Below, in pieces: positions 46,638-56,617 of a DNA stretch of 64,000 bases. The translations under genes and the position numbers were made by a program. The stretch is from Dryocola sp031988645 (GTDB lineage: Bacteria; Pseudomonadota; Gammaproteobacteria; Enterobacterales; Enterobacteriaceae). Location: assembly GCF_051307045.1 (NCBI RefSeq), contig NZ_CP150452.1, positions 3,348,001 to 3,412,000 of the forward strand. The letters are read 5' to 3'. Position 1 is the stretch's first letter. Each line of letters begins with the position of its first letter. The notes below the pieces were generated by a model. It made no database searches. It saw only the letters and a program-made list of their open reading frames with translations, and was not told where the DNA came from.

Positions 46638-49600
46638 TTAAGACTCGTTGTAACGAAACAGGGGCAGCAGATAACGTTGCGCTTGCCGAATAATGGCTTC
46701 GTAATAGTCATTATCCAGGGTGCGGTATAAACGCTGCAGCCAGATATCCGCCCCTTCGCCTTCTACCATCTGGTTACCTTCCCAGGCCGCCAGCAGTTTG
46801 CTTTTGGCCTTCTGCTGCGTTTGCTCATCCCATAAAATGGCATCATTTGCCGGGTCGTAACAGGCTTTTATCCACGCCCCGCCGCTATTTGGTAGCAGCA
46901 AAAGCGGCTGGCTTAGCCCTTCCCGATAGCCTTCAATCAGTTGCAGCAGGTAGCTTTTTGCCTGCTCAGGCTCAAGCGCCGAAAAATGCCATTGCGAAGA
47001 TTTTCGTCCGTACATTCTGCTGCTGCCCTTGCCGCCCATAGCGCACCAGACGACGTGCTCAACCCACAGCTGCATGCCATGGGCGACGTTTAGCACCGAT
47101 GGACGCCAGCGCAGCAGGCCGTCTTCCTGAACATCCGACAACCACCCTACCAGTCTTGTTCCCGCAAGGGTTAAATCAACCTCTTTGCTGGTGCCGTTTT
47201 GCCGTTCAGCTATCACTTTTGTCGACAGCTCTTCCATTTCCGTTAACTGTTTTTCCCAGACTATTTCACCAAACGCCCCATACGGCAGGGCGCCTGCGGC
47301 ACGGTAGCGGCGGAAAAGCTGCTGAGGATCGCCGCCCACAATCAGCGTGTTGAGCAGCTGCTGATTCATCTGGAATCGTTCGAGGCCGTCGAGCGTAAAG
47401 GGTTCCGCGTCCGGCAGCTCGGTCTTATCCAGCCAGAAGTTAACCCCCAGCCGCATCTGGAAAAAGGCGCGTACCGGATGACGCCAGAACCGCTGTAGCT
47501 GTTCTAAAGTGATTTCCTCCGGCGCCTTATCCTGCAATACCTGAATAAACGGCGCGTGGACTTCGCCCTGTTCGCAGGCCGCCGGCAGCCATTCGCTGGC
47601 ATAGCTTTGCCCGCGGGAGACGGGTATAAAATTGCCTGCGTCAAACGGCGTGCGGCTGTGCTGGTAAATGAGATGGGCTTTTACCCTCTCCCCGCTTTCA
47701 TCGCAGTTAAGCGCGGCGTCCTGCGGCAGGCAGTGGCTCTGGGCGATATAGTTCAGCAGCTCTTCCACCAGCACGGACGGATAGCGCTTGCTGTTATCCT
47801 GGATAGAACGCCCGATATAGCTGATATAAAAGCGCTGCTGGGCCGAGTTCAGGGCTTCAAGGAACAGGTAGCGGTCGTCATCCCGGCGGCTGCGGTCTCC
47901 GCGCTGCGGCGACTGGCTCATCAGGTCGAAGCCCAGCGGAGGCTGCGTACGCGGATAAACGCCATCGTTCATGCCCAGCAGGCAAACAACCTTGAAGGGG
48001 ATAGAACGCATCGGCATCAGGGTGCAGAAGTTTACCGGACCGGCGAGAAAACGCGGGCTGATGCGTTCCTGATCGAGCCGCAGCGCCAGTTCATCATGCA
48101 GCAGCGTAAGCGGCACCGGCTGTTGATAGCAGGCATCCAGGCCGTGCTTAATCATCTCCTGCCACTGCTTTTCAATAAGCGCCAGCGCCGCCTCGGTGTC
48201 CTGGTCCGGCAGGAAGAAGCACTCCAGCATTTCCCGGCAAACCGGCACCCATTCAGCAAGCGGCCTTTCGGCACAAAGCGCCTGTCGCCAGCGGTTAAGC
48301 TGCATCAGCAGTTCGGCCAGCTGCCCTACCAGTTCGGCAATTAAGCCGCTGGATTCGTCATAAGGCAGCACGGACTGCCATTCGCCTGCGTTACTGTCCA
48401 TGGCGTAACCCAGAAGCATACGGGTCAGGCCGAAACGCCAGGTGTGTTGCCCGGTAGCCGGAAGATCGAATTCCAGCACGTTGTCGTCATCAATGCCCCA
48501 GCGCACGCCGGATTCGTTCACCCACAGGCGCAGATAGCGCAGCCCTTCTTCGTTGATGGCAAAGCGTGCGGCCAGCGCAGGCACCTCAAGCAAAGCCAGC
48601 ACGTCTTCCGCCATAAAACGGCTGTTCGGCAAAGAAAGCAAAGTGGTAAACGCCTGCAGCGCGGGATGCGCCTGGCTTGCCCGCCGGTCGGAAATAGCGA
48701 AGGGCAGCCAGCGGTCTGGCGCCGCGTTGCCAAAGGTGGCCTGAATAAACGGGCTGTAGCTGTCGATGTCCGCGACCATCACGATGATGTCGCGGGGCGT
48801 TAGCGCGGGGTCCGCATCCAGCATGGCCAGCAGCCGATCGTAGAGCACCTCCACTTCCCGCTGCGGGCTGTGGCACTCGTGGAAGGTGACGGAGCGATCG
48901 TTAGGATCGAGCGTTCGCTTGTTATGACTATGCTTATAATCTTCCTCCGTCAGCCCTGCTACCGCATTGTTTTGTAGCTCCAGCAGATCGAACTGCAGGC
49001 TATGCAACAGGTTATCCGGCTCGATATCCACAAACACATCGATCTCTTCAAACTGTTCCAGCTCCGCCAGCAGAAAAGTGTAATCACGGCCGGTTTTCCC
49101 CCAGGAAGCGAGCATGGGGTTGCCTACGTCCTGCTCTCCGTCGTCATTAAAGAGCGAGGAAGCCGTCTGGTTATCCTTAAATAATGGCAGCGAGCTGTTT
49201 GCCTGATAATGGCTGCGACGCCGACGGCTTAATAACCGCGCCAGATACGCCGGGTCTTTAATATCGCCCCAGTAATAGCGGCAAGGATTGGTGAACAGGA
49301 GATGGACGTCGATATGCTTACCCAGCGCCTGCAGGGCCTGCAGATAAACCGGCGGCAAAGCGGAAATACCGCAGATAAATACCCGAGGCGGCAGACCCGG
49401 CGGGCACTCATCGCTCTTTTCCAGGGCGCTGATAAACCGCTGATAGAGATTCGCACGGTGCCATTCCGGCTGGCCCATCTCACGGGTATGCTCTACCAGC
49501 GCGGCCCACAGCGGCGCCTGCCAGAGCTGCGCATCGCCCGCGCCGTCCACCAGCTCGCCCGCTTCCCATTTGCTTAGCCAGCCGGGACGATAGACAAGAT

Positions 49601-50012
49601 ACTGGTCATAGAGATCCGCAATGCGTGAAGCCAGCTGGAAGAGCTTACGCCCGTGGTCATCTTCCGTCAGATAGTGCTGCAACAGCGCAAACTCAGGCCT
49701 TTCCAGCATGCCGGGAATCAGCTTCATAAGTTTCCAGCTCATACTTTGTTTGTTAAAGGCGCTTTCATCGGGCACGTCCGGCAGGACGCGAACAAACATT
49801 TCCCAGATAAAGCTCGCCGGCAGCGGAAAGGCTATATTGGCGGCGATACCAAACTTTTGCGCCAGCGTCATTTGCAGCCATTGCGCCATTCCCGTGCTTT
49901 GCACCAGCACCACCTCCGGCTGGAACGGATCGGGAAGAGGCTGCCCTTCCACAATAAATTCCATGATGGCTTCCAGGACATCAAGGCGGTTGGAATGATA
50001 AACACGCAACAT
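46638..50012 (-). CDS. recC: Exodeoxyribonuclease V gamma subunit RecC
   Basis: RecC is the scaffold of RecBCD and recognises Chi in the translocating 3' strand. It has 1124 aa (E. coli 1122) and a degenerate SF1 helicase and nuclease fold. Closely conserved blocks are ILVQSTGMAQWLQMTL (here VLVQSTGMAQWLQMTL), CHSPQREVEVLYDRLLAML, MPMRSIPFKVVCLLGMNDG and RSRRDDDRYLFLEAL. The frame extends to 50114, but ATG 50012 gives MLRVYHSNRLDVLEA. It follows ppdC by 7 bp, so the pseudopilin genes and recC are likely one transcript. ptrA follows after 155 bp. Confidence 0.97.
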   Translation of the reverse strand: MLRVYHSNRLDVLEAIMEFIVEGQPLPDPFQPEVVLVQSTGMAQWLQMTLAQKFGIAANIAFPLPASFIWEMFVRVLPDVPDESAFNKQSMSWKLMKLIPGMLERPEFALLQHYLTEDDHGRKLFQLASRIADLYDQYLVYRPGWLSKWEAGELVDGAGDAQLWQAPLWAALVEHTREMGQPEWHRANLYQRFISALEKSDECPPGLPPRVFICGISALPPVYLQALQALGKHIDVHLLFTNPCRYYWGDIKDPAYLARLLSRRRRSHYQANSSLPLFKDNQTASSLFNDDGEQDVGNPMLASWGKTGRDYTFLLAELEQFEEIDVFVDIEPDNLLHSLQFDLLELQNNAVAGLTEEDYKHSHNKRTLDPNDRSVTFHECHSPQREVEVLYDRLLAMLDADPALTPRDIIVMVADIDSYSPFIQATFGNAAPDRWLPFAISDRRASQAHPALQAFTTLLSLPNSRFMAEDVLALLEVPALAARFAINEEGLRYLRLWVNESGVRWGIDDDNVLEFDLPATGQHTWRFGLTRMLLGYAMDSNAGEWQSVLPYDESSGLIAELVGQLAELLMQLNRWRQALCAERPLAEWVPVCREMLECFFLPDQDTEAALALIEKQWQEMIKHGLDACYQQPVPLTLLHDELALRLDQERISPRFLAGPVNFCTLMPMRSIPFKVVCLLGMNDGVYPRTQPPLGFDLMSQSPQRGDRSRRDDDRYLFLEALNSAQQRFYISYIGRSIQDNSKRYPSVLVEELLNYIAQSHCLPQDAALNCDESGERVKAHLIYQHSRTPFDAGNFIPVSRGQSYASEWLPAACEQGEVHAPFIQVLQDKAPEEITLEQLQRFWRHPVRAFFQMRLGVNFWLDKTELPDAEPFTLDGLERFQMNQQLLNTLIVGGDPQQLFRRYRAAGALPYGAFGEIVWEKQLTEMEELSTKVIAERQNGTSKEVDLTLAGTRLVGWLSDVQEDGLLRWRPSVLNVAHGMQLWVEHVVWCAMGGKGSSRMYGRKSSQWHFSALEPEQAKSYLLQLIEGYREGLSQPLLLLPNSGGAWIKACYDPANDAILWDEQTQQKAKSKLLAAWEGNQMVEGEGADIWLQRLYRTLDNDYYEAIIRQAQRYLLPLFRYNES

Positions 50013-50019
50013 AGAATCG

Positions 50020-50346
50020 CTACTCCTGACTTTTCTCTTTCTGCGGGCAATGCAGCCGCGACAGCTGTCCTGAACGCCCCGCGGGGCTGGTAATATTAAC
50101 GGCGATGCTGACACATCCTGCTGCAGTTGTCTGCTGCCGGGTAATTTTCCATGCGGGTAAAGGCTCCGGCGCCCCGGGCTCGCTCATTTCAGCAGCCAGA
50201 CGCCACAGTTGGCGAAACTGCCATTGCGCCTGAAACCCTTGCTGTAACACCCGGTGATAGCCGAGCAATACCGCCATCACCATGGCGAAAAGCGCCAGCG
50301 AACAGAGGACCTCAGCCAGGCTGAAGCCACGTTGCTTTAACCTCAC
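50020..50346 (-). CDS. ppdC: Prepilin peptidase-dependent protein C, PpdC
   Basis: This small pseudopilin-like protein has a type IV prepilin leader, QRG^FSLAEVLCSLALFAMVM, with Gly before and Phe after the cleavage site and Glu at +5. A GTG at 50346 overlaps the ygdB stop as GTGA and gives 108 aa, close to E. coli PpdC; the frame also has a GTG at 50361, five codons earlier. It is the last gene of ppdA-ppdB-ygdB-ppdC before recC. It likely forms minor pseudopilins of a type IV/II-like system encoded elsewhere. Confidence 0.88.
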   Translation of the reverse strand: MRLKQRGFSLAEVLCSLALFAMVMAVLLGYHRVLQQGFQAQWQFRQLWRLAAEMSEPGAPEPLPAWKITRQQTTAAGCVSIAVNITSPAGRSGQLSRLHCPQKEKSQE

Positions 50347-50774
50347 AGTGGGAGCTGACACCGCGCGGCCTCCCTGAAAGGACAGAAATCGAGCCAGCCG
50401 TGCGGGGCTGCGCGCCAGCGCGCATCCTCAAGACTTCCCCAGCGCCATAGCGTAACAGGCGTTGCAGCCTGCGCGGCCAGCTTTTGCGCCGCCATCAGCG
50501 TCTCCCCTTTCTCCGTTGATAAAATGCAGGCGCGCCATTGGTTTCCCTGCTGCTGGCAATGCCACCGCGTTGTTGTCGGCCAGCGCTGCTGGCTTCCCCA
50601 GGCAAGGGCAGACACGGCAGCGGCATACTCTTTAAGGAAGCTGATTTCGCTGGCAACCGTCTTCTGCTGCTGGTTTAGCTGCTGTTGCAGACCGTTTAGC
50701 ATTACCATGCCCAGGGACAAAAGCAGCAGGACGAAGGCCAGAGAGCTGCCGCCGCGCTGGAAATCTGTTTTCAC
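50343..50774 (-). CDS. ygdB: YgdB family pseudopilin-like protein
   Basis: This 143-aa protein of unknown function has one N-terminal hydrophobic helix (SSLAFVLLLLSLGMVML) after GG, resembling a non-standard prepilin, as in minor pseudopilin K-type subunits. The rest is periplasmic, with Cys pairs. Start overlaps the ppdB stop by 4 nt (ATGA at 50771-50774), and ppdC overlaps its end, so the four genes are translationally coupled. Confidence 0.88.
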   Translation of the reverse strand: MKTDFQRGGSSLAFVLLLLSLGMVMLNGLQQQLNQQQKTVASEISFLKEYAAAVSALAWGSQQRWPTTTRWHCQQQGNQWRACILSTEKGETLMAAQKLAAQAATPVTLWRWGSLEDARWRAAPHGWLDFCPFREAARCQLPL

Positions 50775-51331
50775 AGGTTATATCCCACAACGCTATGCCT
50801 TAGCGAGACGGGCTGCGCTCCTGCCCGCAACGAGGCGCTTAGCTTAATTTCCAGCAGCGGCTGCAGGGCTTCACGCGCCAGCTGGGTTACCGAGAAATGG
50901 GTTATCGCCATCATTTCCGGATCCGTTATTTTCTCCCAGCCGGCGCCCTCACAGCTGGTCGCCCCTTTTAGCGTCTCCATGCTGCCGTTTCGCAGCCTGA
51001 ATCCCGTCGTTTCGGCTTCAGCATGCCCGGACGGCTCCCACTGCCCGTTGCTGTTGATATCCCACTGCGCCAGCACGCATTCTCCTCCTTTGATAAGCGT
51101 TAAGCCCTTTCCTTTACATATTCCGTGACAGTAACCCGCGCGCTGCAGATGTTTTCCTATGCCAAAAACCAGCTGCCAGAGGGATTCCTGCAGATTTTGT
51201 TGCTGATATTGCAGCAGCACGCCCCGCTGAAGCGTGGGGAAAAGCCGCCCGGCGCCAAGTAATACAGCGCTGCTCAACGCCATGGCGATCAGCGTTTCGA
51301 GCAGGCTGAATCCCTTCTCATTCACACGCAT
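50771..51331 (-). CDS. ppdB: Prepilin peptidase-dependent protein B, PpdB
   Basis: This 186-aa minor pseudopilin-like protein has the leader NEKG^FSLLETLIAMALSSAVL, with Glu at +5 of the mature form. It resembles E. coli PpdB and GspJ/PilW-type minor pilins. It overlaps ppdA by 10 nt and ygdB by 4 nt. Its substrate system (pilus or secretion) is not in this window. Confidence 0.9.
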   Translation of the reverse strand: MRVNEKGFSLLETLIAMALSSAVLLGAGRLFPTLQRGVLLQYQQQNLQESLWQLVFGIGKHLQRAGYCHGICKGKGLTLIKGGECVLAQWDINSNGQWEPSGHAEAETTGFRLRNGSMETLKGATSCEGAGWEKITDPEMMAITHFSVTQLAREALQPLLEIKLSASLRAGAQPVSLRHSVVGYNL

Positions 51332-51795
51332 TTTTTCGCTTCGTCCTTTTTACAGATGCGGATGCGCCCCCATGCGGAAAGAATGACGCGCCATTCTCCG
51401 GCAGGGCTGCGTAATATCAGATGGCCGGGCCACGCCGTATTTCGTGTACCGTAAAAACCCAGCCCCGCGGTCATTTCTATGACTTCCACCTCCGAAAATG
51501 CCTGCGCCAGCCCCCAGCGAGAGGCGCTTTCACACGGCTTATCTGCCGCCAGACGGCTCGACAGGCACCACCGGGTACCGGAACGGGACAGATTAAGCAG
51601 GTGCTCGACGTTTCTCCAGTTAGCGTCGCTGCGCAGCTGCTGCAGAAGATTTCGCACCTGCTGCACCGTTATCCATAGCCGCTGCTGCTGCCGCCATTTC
51701 TGCCAGCCATGTATGCCGCCCGCGCCCAGCGTCACGATAATAGCCATCACCAGCATGACCTCCACAAGACTAAAACCACGCAGCTTTCTTTTCAT
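51322..51795 (-). CDS. ppdA: Prepilin peptidase-dependent protein A, PpdA
   Basis: This 157-aa GspH/FimT-type pseudopilin has the leader MKRKLRG^FSLVEVMLVMAI and is followed by a Trp-rich mature domain. The frame is open much further upstream but ATG 51795 gives the short basic leader expected for prepilin peptidase. It is the first gene of ppdA-ppdB-ygdB-ppdC-recC, 183 bp after thyA, whose terminator precedes it. Confidence 0.91.
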   Translation of the reverse strand: MKRKLRGFSLVEVMLVMAIIVTLGAGGIHGWQKWRQQQRLWITVQQVRNLLQQLRSDANWRNVEHLLNLSRSGTRWCLSSRLAADKPCESASRWGLAQAFSEVEVIEMTAGLGFYGTRNTAWPGHLILRSPAGEWRVILSAWGRIRICKKDEAKKCV

Positions 51796-51931
51796 GACGA
51801 GAGTGTGCCCGGCGCTGTAACAGGCCGCCAGCGGGCAAGTAAATTTCATCGAACCTGGCCGAAAAAAATATGCTCTTTTGCAGCGGGTTACATCAGTGCC
51901 GGCAGGAGGCTCGAAAAGCCAAAAGAAGGGC

Positions 51932-51960
51932 AAAAAAAACCGGCGCACGCAGGCGCCGGT
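51932..51960 (-). terminator. thyA terminator
   Basis: Minus-strand ACCGGCGC/GCGCCGGT with a 6-nt loop runs into T8; it lies 18 bp beyond the thyA stop and separates it from ppdA. Confidence 0.88.
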
Positions 51961-51978
51961 TGTGTCAGCCTGTCGGCA

Positions 51979-52773
51979 TTAGATAGCGACAGGGGCTTTG
52001 ATAGCCGGATGCGGATCGTAGCCTTCAATCTCGAAGTCTTCGAAACGATAGTCGAACAGCGATGCGGGCTTACGCTTGATAACCAGCTTTGGCAACGCGC
52101 GCGGTTCACGGGTCAGCTGCAGTTTCGTCTGCTCAAGGTGGTTGCTGTACAGGTGGGTGTCGCCACCGGTCCAGACAAAATCGCCCGGTTCGAGATCGCA
52201 TTGCTGCGCCATCATATGCACCAGCAGCGCATAGCTTGCGATATTAAACGGCAGGCCGAGGAAGATATCGCAGGAGCGCTGATAGAGCTGGCAGGAAAGC
52301 TTACCGTCGGCCACGTAGAACTGGAAGAAGGCGTGGCAGGGCGCCAGCGCCATTTTGTCCAGTTCGCCCACGTTCCACGCGGAAACAATGATTCGACGCG
52401 AGTCCGGATCGTTTTTCAGCTGGCTTATCACGGTGGCGAGCTGGTCAATGTGGCGGCCGTCAGGCGTCGCCCACGAGCGCCACTGTTTGCCATACACAGG
52501 TCCGAGATCGCCGTTTTCATCAGCCCATTCATCCCAGATGGTGACCTTGTTTTCACGCAGATAGGCGATGTTGGTATCGCCCTTCAAAAACCACAGCAGC
52601 TCGTGAATAATGGAGCGTAAATGGCAACGTTTGGTGGTAACCAGCGGGAAACCGTCCTGCAGGTTAAAACGCATCTGATGACCGAAAATCGACAGCGTGC
52701 CGGTGCCGGTGCGATCGTTTTTAGGGGTGCCTTCTGCCAGCACTTTTTTCATCAAATCAAGATACTGTTGCAT
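51979..52773 (-). CDS. thyA: Thymidylate synthase ThyA
   Basis: ThyA converts dUMP to dTMP with methylene-tetrahydrofolate. The 264 aa equal the E. coli enzyme. The active-site Cys is in ALAPCHAFFQFYV, dUMP-binding residues are in QRSCDIFLGLPFN and GDTHLYSNH, and the C-terminal VAI end takes part in folate closure. It lies 6 bp after lgt, the arrangement seen in E. coli, with translation and transcription linked to lgt. Confidence 0.98.
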   Translation of the reverse strand: MQQYLDLMKKVLAEGTPKNDRTGTGTLSIFGHQMRFNLQDGFPLVTTKRCHLRSIIHELLWFLKGDTNIAYLRENKVTIWDEWADENGDLGPVYGKQWRSWATPDGRHIDQLATVISQLKNDPDSRRIIVSAWNVGELDKMALAPCHAFFQFYVADGKLSCQLYQRSCDIFLGLPFNIASYALLVHMMAQQCDLEPGDFVWTGGDTHLYSNHLEQTKLQLTREPRALPKLVIKRKPASLFDYRFEDFEIEGYDPHPAIKAPVAI

Positions 52774-52779
52774 ATTGCC

Positions 52780-53656
52780 TCACGAAAGCTGCTGCTGCGG
52801 ACGGCGGCGGTAAGCCCAAACCATCATAATGACGCCGGCGACAATCATCGGAATCGAGAGGATCTGCCCCATGCTGATGTACTGTACCCACGCGCCGGTA
52901 AACTGGGCGTCCGGCTGGCGGAAGAATTCGACGATGATGCGGAATGCGCCGTAACCGATAAGGAACAGGCCAGAAACCGAGCCCATGGGGCGTGGTTTAC
53001 GGATAAACAGGTTAAGGATGATAAACAGCACGATGCCTTCAAGCACCATTTCGTACAGCTGGGAAGGATGGCGCGGCAATACCCCGTAGGTATTGAACAG
53101 CGACTGCCATTCCGGATGCGTCGCCAGCAGGCCGATATCTTCGCTGCGCGAGCCCGGGAAGAGCATGGCCCATCTGAAATCAGGATCGACCCGGCCCCCA
53201 CAGCTCGCCGTTGATAAAGTTGCCAAGGCGGCCGGCAGCCAGGCCAAAAGGAATCAGCGGCGCAATAAAATCAGCCACCTGGAAGAAATTACGCCGGGTG
53301 CGGCGCGCGAACCAAATCATTACGCAGATAACGCCGATCAGGCCGCCGTGGAAGGACATGCCGCCGTCCCAGACTTTAAACAGATAAAGCGGATCGGCAA
53401 GGAAGGTGGGCAGATTGTAGAAGAAGACATAGCCGAGACGACCGCCGAGGAAAACCCCAAGGAAGCCCGCGTACAGCAGGTTTTCTACTTCATTTTTGGT
53501 CCAGCCGCTTCCTGGTTTGTTGGCGCGCCGTCCGGCCAGCCACATGGCAAAAACAAACCCGACCAGGTACATCATGCCGTACCAGTGCAGGGAGACCGGC
53601 CCGACGGAAAAAATCACCGGGTCAAATTCAGGGAACCGCAGATAGCCACTATTCAT
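52780..53656 (-). CDS. lgt: Prolipoprotein diacylglyceryl transferase Lgt (one frameshift as sequenced)
   Basis: Lgt adds diacylglycerol to the lipobox cysteine of prolipoproteins and is essential in E. coli. It has seven membrane helices; conserved pieces are the HGGLIG segment and the signature GRLGNFINGELWGR. The frame breaks at 53193-53199: coding TGGGGGCC for an expected TGGGGCC. Removing one G restores LWGRVDPDFRWAMLFP and gives 291 aa, identical to E. coli. ATG 53656 (MNSGYLRFPEFDPV) aligns with E. coli MTSSYLHFPEF; ATG 53662 and GTG 53665 are also in frame. MltA, YgdI and YgdR here are predicted substrates. Confidence 0.95.
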
Positions 53657-53826
53657 AGTCATCACAAGCCATTGTTATCCCACCGGTTTAAGGCGGCAGG
53701 TTGCAAATACGCACCGTGCCGATGCGCTCCGAAAGCGCCGAATCATAGCACAAAGGGCGCGGCGATTAAGTCTGCGAAGTTGTAAAAGATATGTCATCCC
53801 GGCTCCCGGACCCGGCACCAGGCGCT

Positions 53827-56074
53827 TTAGCGCCCGCCGCGGATCAGCCCGCCCATGCCGCGCCGTTCCATAAACGAGGCGACCTGATGGCGAACTTCCG
53901 TCGCCAGCTGGGCCTCAAGGCTGCGCTCCGCCAGGCTGCGGGCTTCTTCAAGATTTATGTGGCGCAGCAGGTATTTCACGCGCGCAACCGAGCGGCCATT
54001 CATGGAAAGATGGCGATAGCCCATCCCTACCAGCAGCGCCACGCACATCGGATCGCCTGCCATTTCGCCGCACAGGCACAGGTCTATGCCGTGGCGTTCG
54101 GCTTCGCGGGCGATATGCTGCAGCACCCGCAGCATGGCCGGATGCAGGCTGTCGTACAAACTGGCGACGCGGGTATTGTTGCGATCCACCGCCAGCAAAT
54201 ACTGCGTCAGGTCGTTAGTGCCGACGGAAATAAAATCTACCCGGCTGGCGAGGTGTGCCATCATAAAGACCATCGACGGCACTTCCACCATAACGCCCAG
54301 GCGGGGTTTGGGCAGCGCGTAGCCCAGCACCTCTTCCACCTCGCGCCCGGCCCTGTCGATAAGGCGGCGCGCTTCGTCCACCTCATCCAGGCTCGTAATC
54401 ATCGGCAGCAGGATGCTTAAGTTGCCCGTCGCCGCGTTGGCTCGCAGCATGGCGCGAACCTGCACCAGGAAGATCTCCGGCTGGTCGAGCGTGATGCGAA
54501 TGCCGCGCCAGCCGAGGCAAGGGTTCTCTTCGCTAATGGGCATATACGGCAGCTGTTTGTCAGCGCCGACGTCCAGCGTACGCAGCGTTACCGGCTTTTC
54601 GTTGAACATCTGCAGCATGCCCTGATACTGCGCGACCTGCTCTTCTTCGGAGGGAAAACCGCTTTGCAGCATGAAAGGTATTTCGGTGCGATACAGGCCG
54701 ATGCCGTCGATGCGGCTACCGAGATTTTCTTCATGCTCCGGGCTAAGGCCCTGCGTTGAGCATGACCTGAACGCGCTCGCCGCTTTTGAGCGCCGCGGGC
54801 ATGTCTACGTCATCTTCCGCAAGGCGGCTTAGCTCGTTTTCCTCGCTGATAAGGCGCTGATATTCCTGCAGCAGAACCGGCTCGGGATCGACCAGCAGCT
54901 CGCCGCGATAGCCGTCCACCACCAGCGTCCGGCGATGCAGCACCGAGGGCTGGATATCCGCCCCCATCACCGTCGGGATGCCCAGCGCCCGCACCATAAT
55001 GGCGGCATGGGAGTTTGCGGCGCCGTCGCGCACCACTACCCCGGCAAGACGGTTTTGCGGCAGTTCCGCAAGGGTGGTCGCTGAGAGTTCGTCAGCCACC
55101 AGCACAAAGCGTTCCGGCCAGGTATTCGGCCCCTGGATGGTGTCGTCAAGATGGAACAGCAGGCGTTGCCCAAGCGTTCTCAGGTCGCCGGCGCGTTCTT
55201 TCAGGTAGCTGTCCGACAGGCTGGCGAACTGTTCGGCAAATTTCTCGACGACCTTTTTAACCGCCCACTCCGCAACCGAACCTTTATCCACTTCACCATA
55301 CAGTTCGCGGCGCAGACGGGCGTCGGTTAACAGGTGAGAGTAAAGATCGAAAATAGCGGCGGTTTCTTTCTGCGCGCCCGCGGCAAAGCGTTTGCTGTAG
55401 CGGCGAAATTCGTTCGAGGCCTCTTCCAGGGCGGCCGTAAGGCGTTCACGCTCGCGGGTGGTGTCAAGCGTTGAGGCTTCAGAGACCTGCTCCATTAGCG
55501 GGAGCGTGGAGTCCATCCATCCTTCAGCAATGGCCACCCCGGGCGAGGCGGGCAGCGCACGAATTCGCGTCTGGCGATACTGGCCAAATAAAGCCGCAAG
55601 CTGTGACTGGGAAAGAATGCCCGCCATCTGCGTGGCAAGGGTGACCAGGAAGGACTCTTCGCTTTCGTCGTACTGACGGTGCTCACGTTGTTGCACCACC
55701 AGCACGCCCAGCAGCTGACGCCGCTGGATGATCGGCACCCCGAGAAAGGCGCGGAAGCGCTCTTCTTTTACCGCCGGAACGTATTTGAAGCTGGGGTGTT
55801 TTTGGGCATCCGCAAGGTTGATGGGTTCGGCAAGCCGCCCGACCAGGCCGACAATGCCTTCATCAAATGCGAGGGTGATGGTACGGCCGCGCGGCTTTTT
55901 CAGCCCTCGGGTCGCCATCAGGTAGTAGCAGCGGCGGTCGCTGTCTGCGAGATAGACCGAGCAGACCTCGGTGTCCATCGCAAGGCAGATATCGGTGACC
56001 AGGATATCCAGCGCCTCATTGAGGCGCGGGGCGCTGGCTACCTTTTCAACTATTTCTCGCAAACGGGTGAGCAT
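53827..56074 (-). CDS. ptsP: Phosphoenolpyruvate phosphotransferase PtsP, EI-Ntr (one frameshift as sequenced)
   Basis: PtsP is enzyme I of the nitrogen PTS, passing phosphate from PEP to NPr and responding to glutamine through an N-terminal GAF domain (about residues 1-165). The phospho-His is in DGAANSHAAIMVRALGIPTV, followed by the C-terminal PEP-binding barrel (DVGADKQLPYMP; GTNDLTQYLLAVDRNN; CGEMAGDP). The frame breaks at 54747-54751: coding AGGGCCT for an expected AGGCCT. Removing one G restores QVMLNAGLSPEHEENLGSRI and gives 748 aa, exactly E. coli. It is 12 bp after rppH, hence one operon. Confidence 0.96.
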
Positions 56075-56086
56075 TTTTTGCGTGAC

Positions 56087-56617
56087 TTAACCTCTTTTAC
56101 GTCGCCATGCCGGCGCGTTATTGCGTGGTGGCGTAACTTCCTGCAGCGGCATAACGACGCTGGCAAACTCTTTCATCACCCGACGATAAACATCGCGTTT
56201 AAAGGAGACTACCTGGCGTACTGGATACCAGTAGCTCACCCAGCGCCAGCCATCGAACTCCGGAGTGCTGCTGGTTTGCATATTGATGTCGTTATCTGAG
56301 CTTATCAACTGCAAAAGAAACCATTTTTGTTTCTGGCCGATACAAACCGGCTTTGTGTCCCAACGCACCAAACGTTTCGGTAATTTGTAACGTAACCAGT
56401 TGCGGGTCGAGGCGAGGATGCGGACATCTTTGCGCTGTAAACCAACTTCCTCAAAAAGCTCACGGTACATCGCCTGCTCAGGAGATTCGCCAGGATTAAT
56501 GCCACCCTGCGGAAACTGCCAGGAATGCTGGCCAAAACGCCTGGCCCACATCACCTGCCCTTGCCGATTACAGATTACAATACCAACATTCGGGCGGTAG
56601 CCATCATCATCGATCAC
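56087..56617 (-). CDS. rppH: RNA pyrophosphohydrolase RppH
   Basis: RppH removes pyrophosphate from 5'-triphosphate mRNA ends, opening them to RNase E. The 176 aa equal E. coli RppH. The Nudix box reads GGINPGESPEQAMYRELFEE then VGL, with the Glu residues that bind metal. The C-terminus is basic (RGVTPP-like; here VTPPRNNAPAWRRKRG). It is first in the rppH-ptsP operon and divergent from mutH across the DnaA-box region. Confidence 0.97.
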   Translation of the reverse strand: MIDDDGYRPNVGIVICNRQGQVMWARRFGQHSWQFPQGGINPGESPEQAMYRELFEEVGLQRKDVRILASTRNWLRYKLPKRLVRWDTKPVCIGQKQKWFLLQLISSDNDINMQTSSTPEFDGWRWVSYWYPVRQVVSFKRDVYRRVMKEFASVVMPLQEVTPPRNNAPAWRRKRG

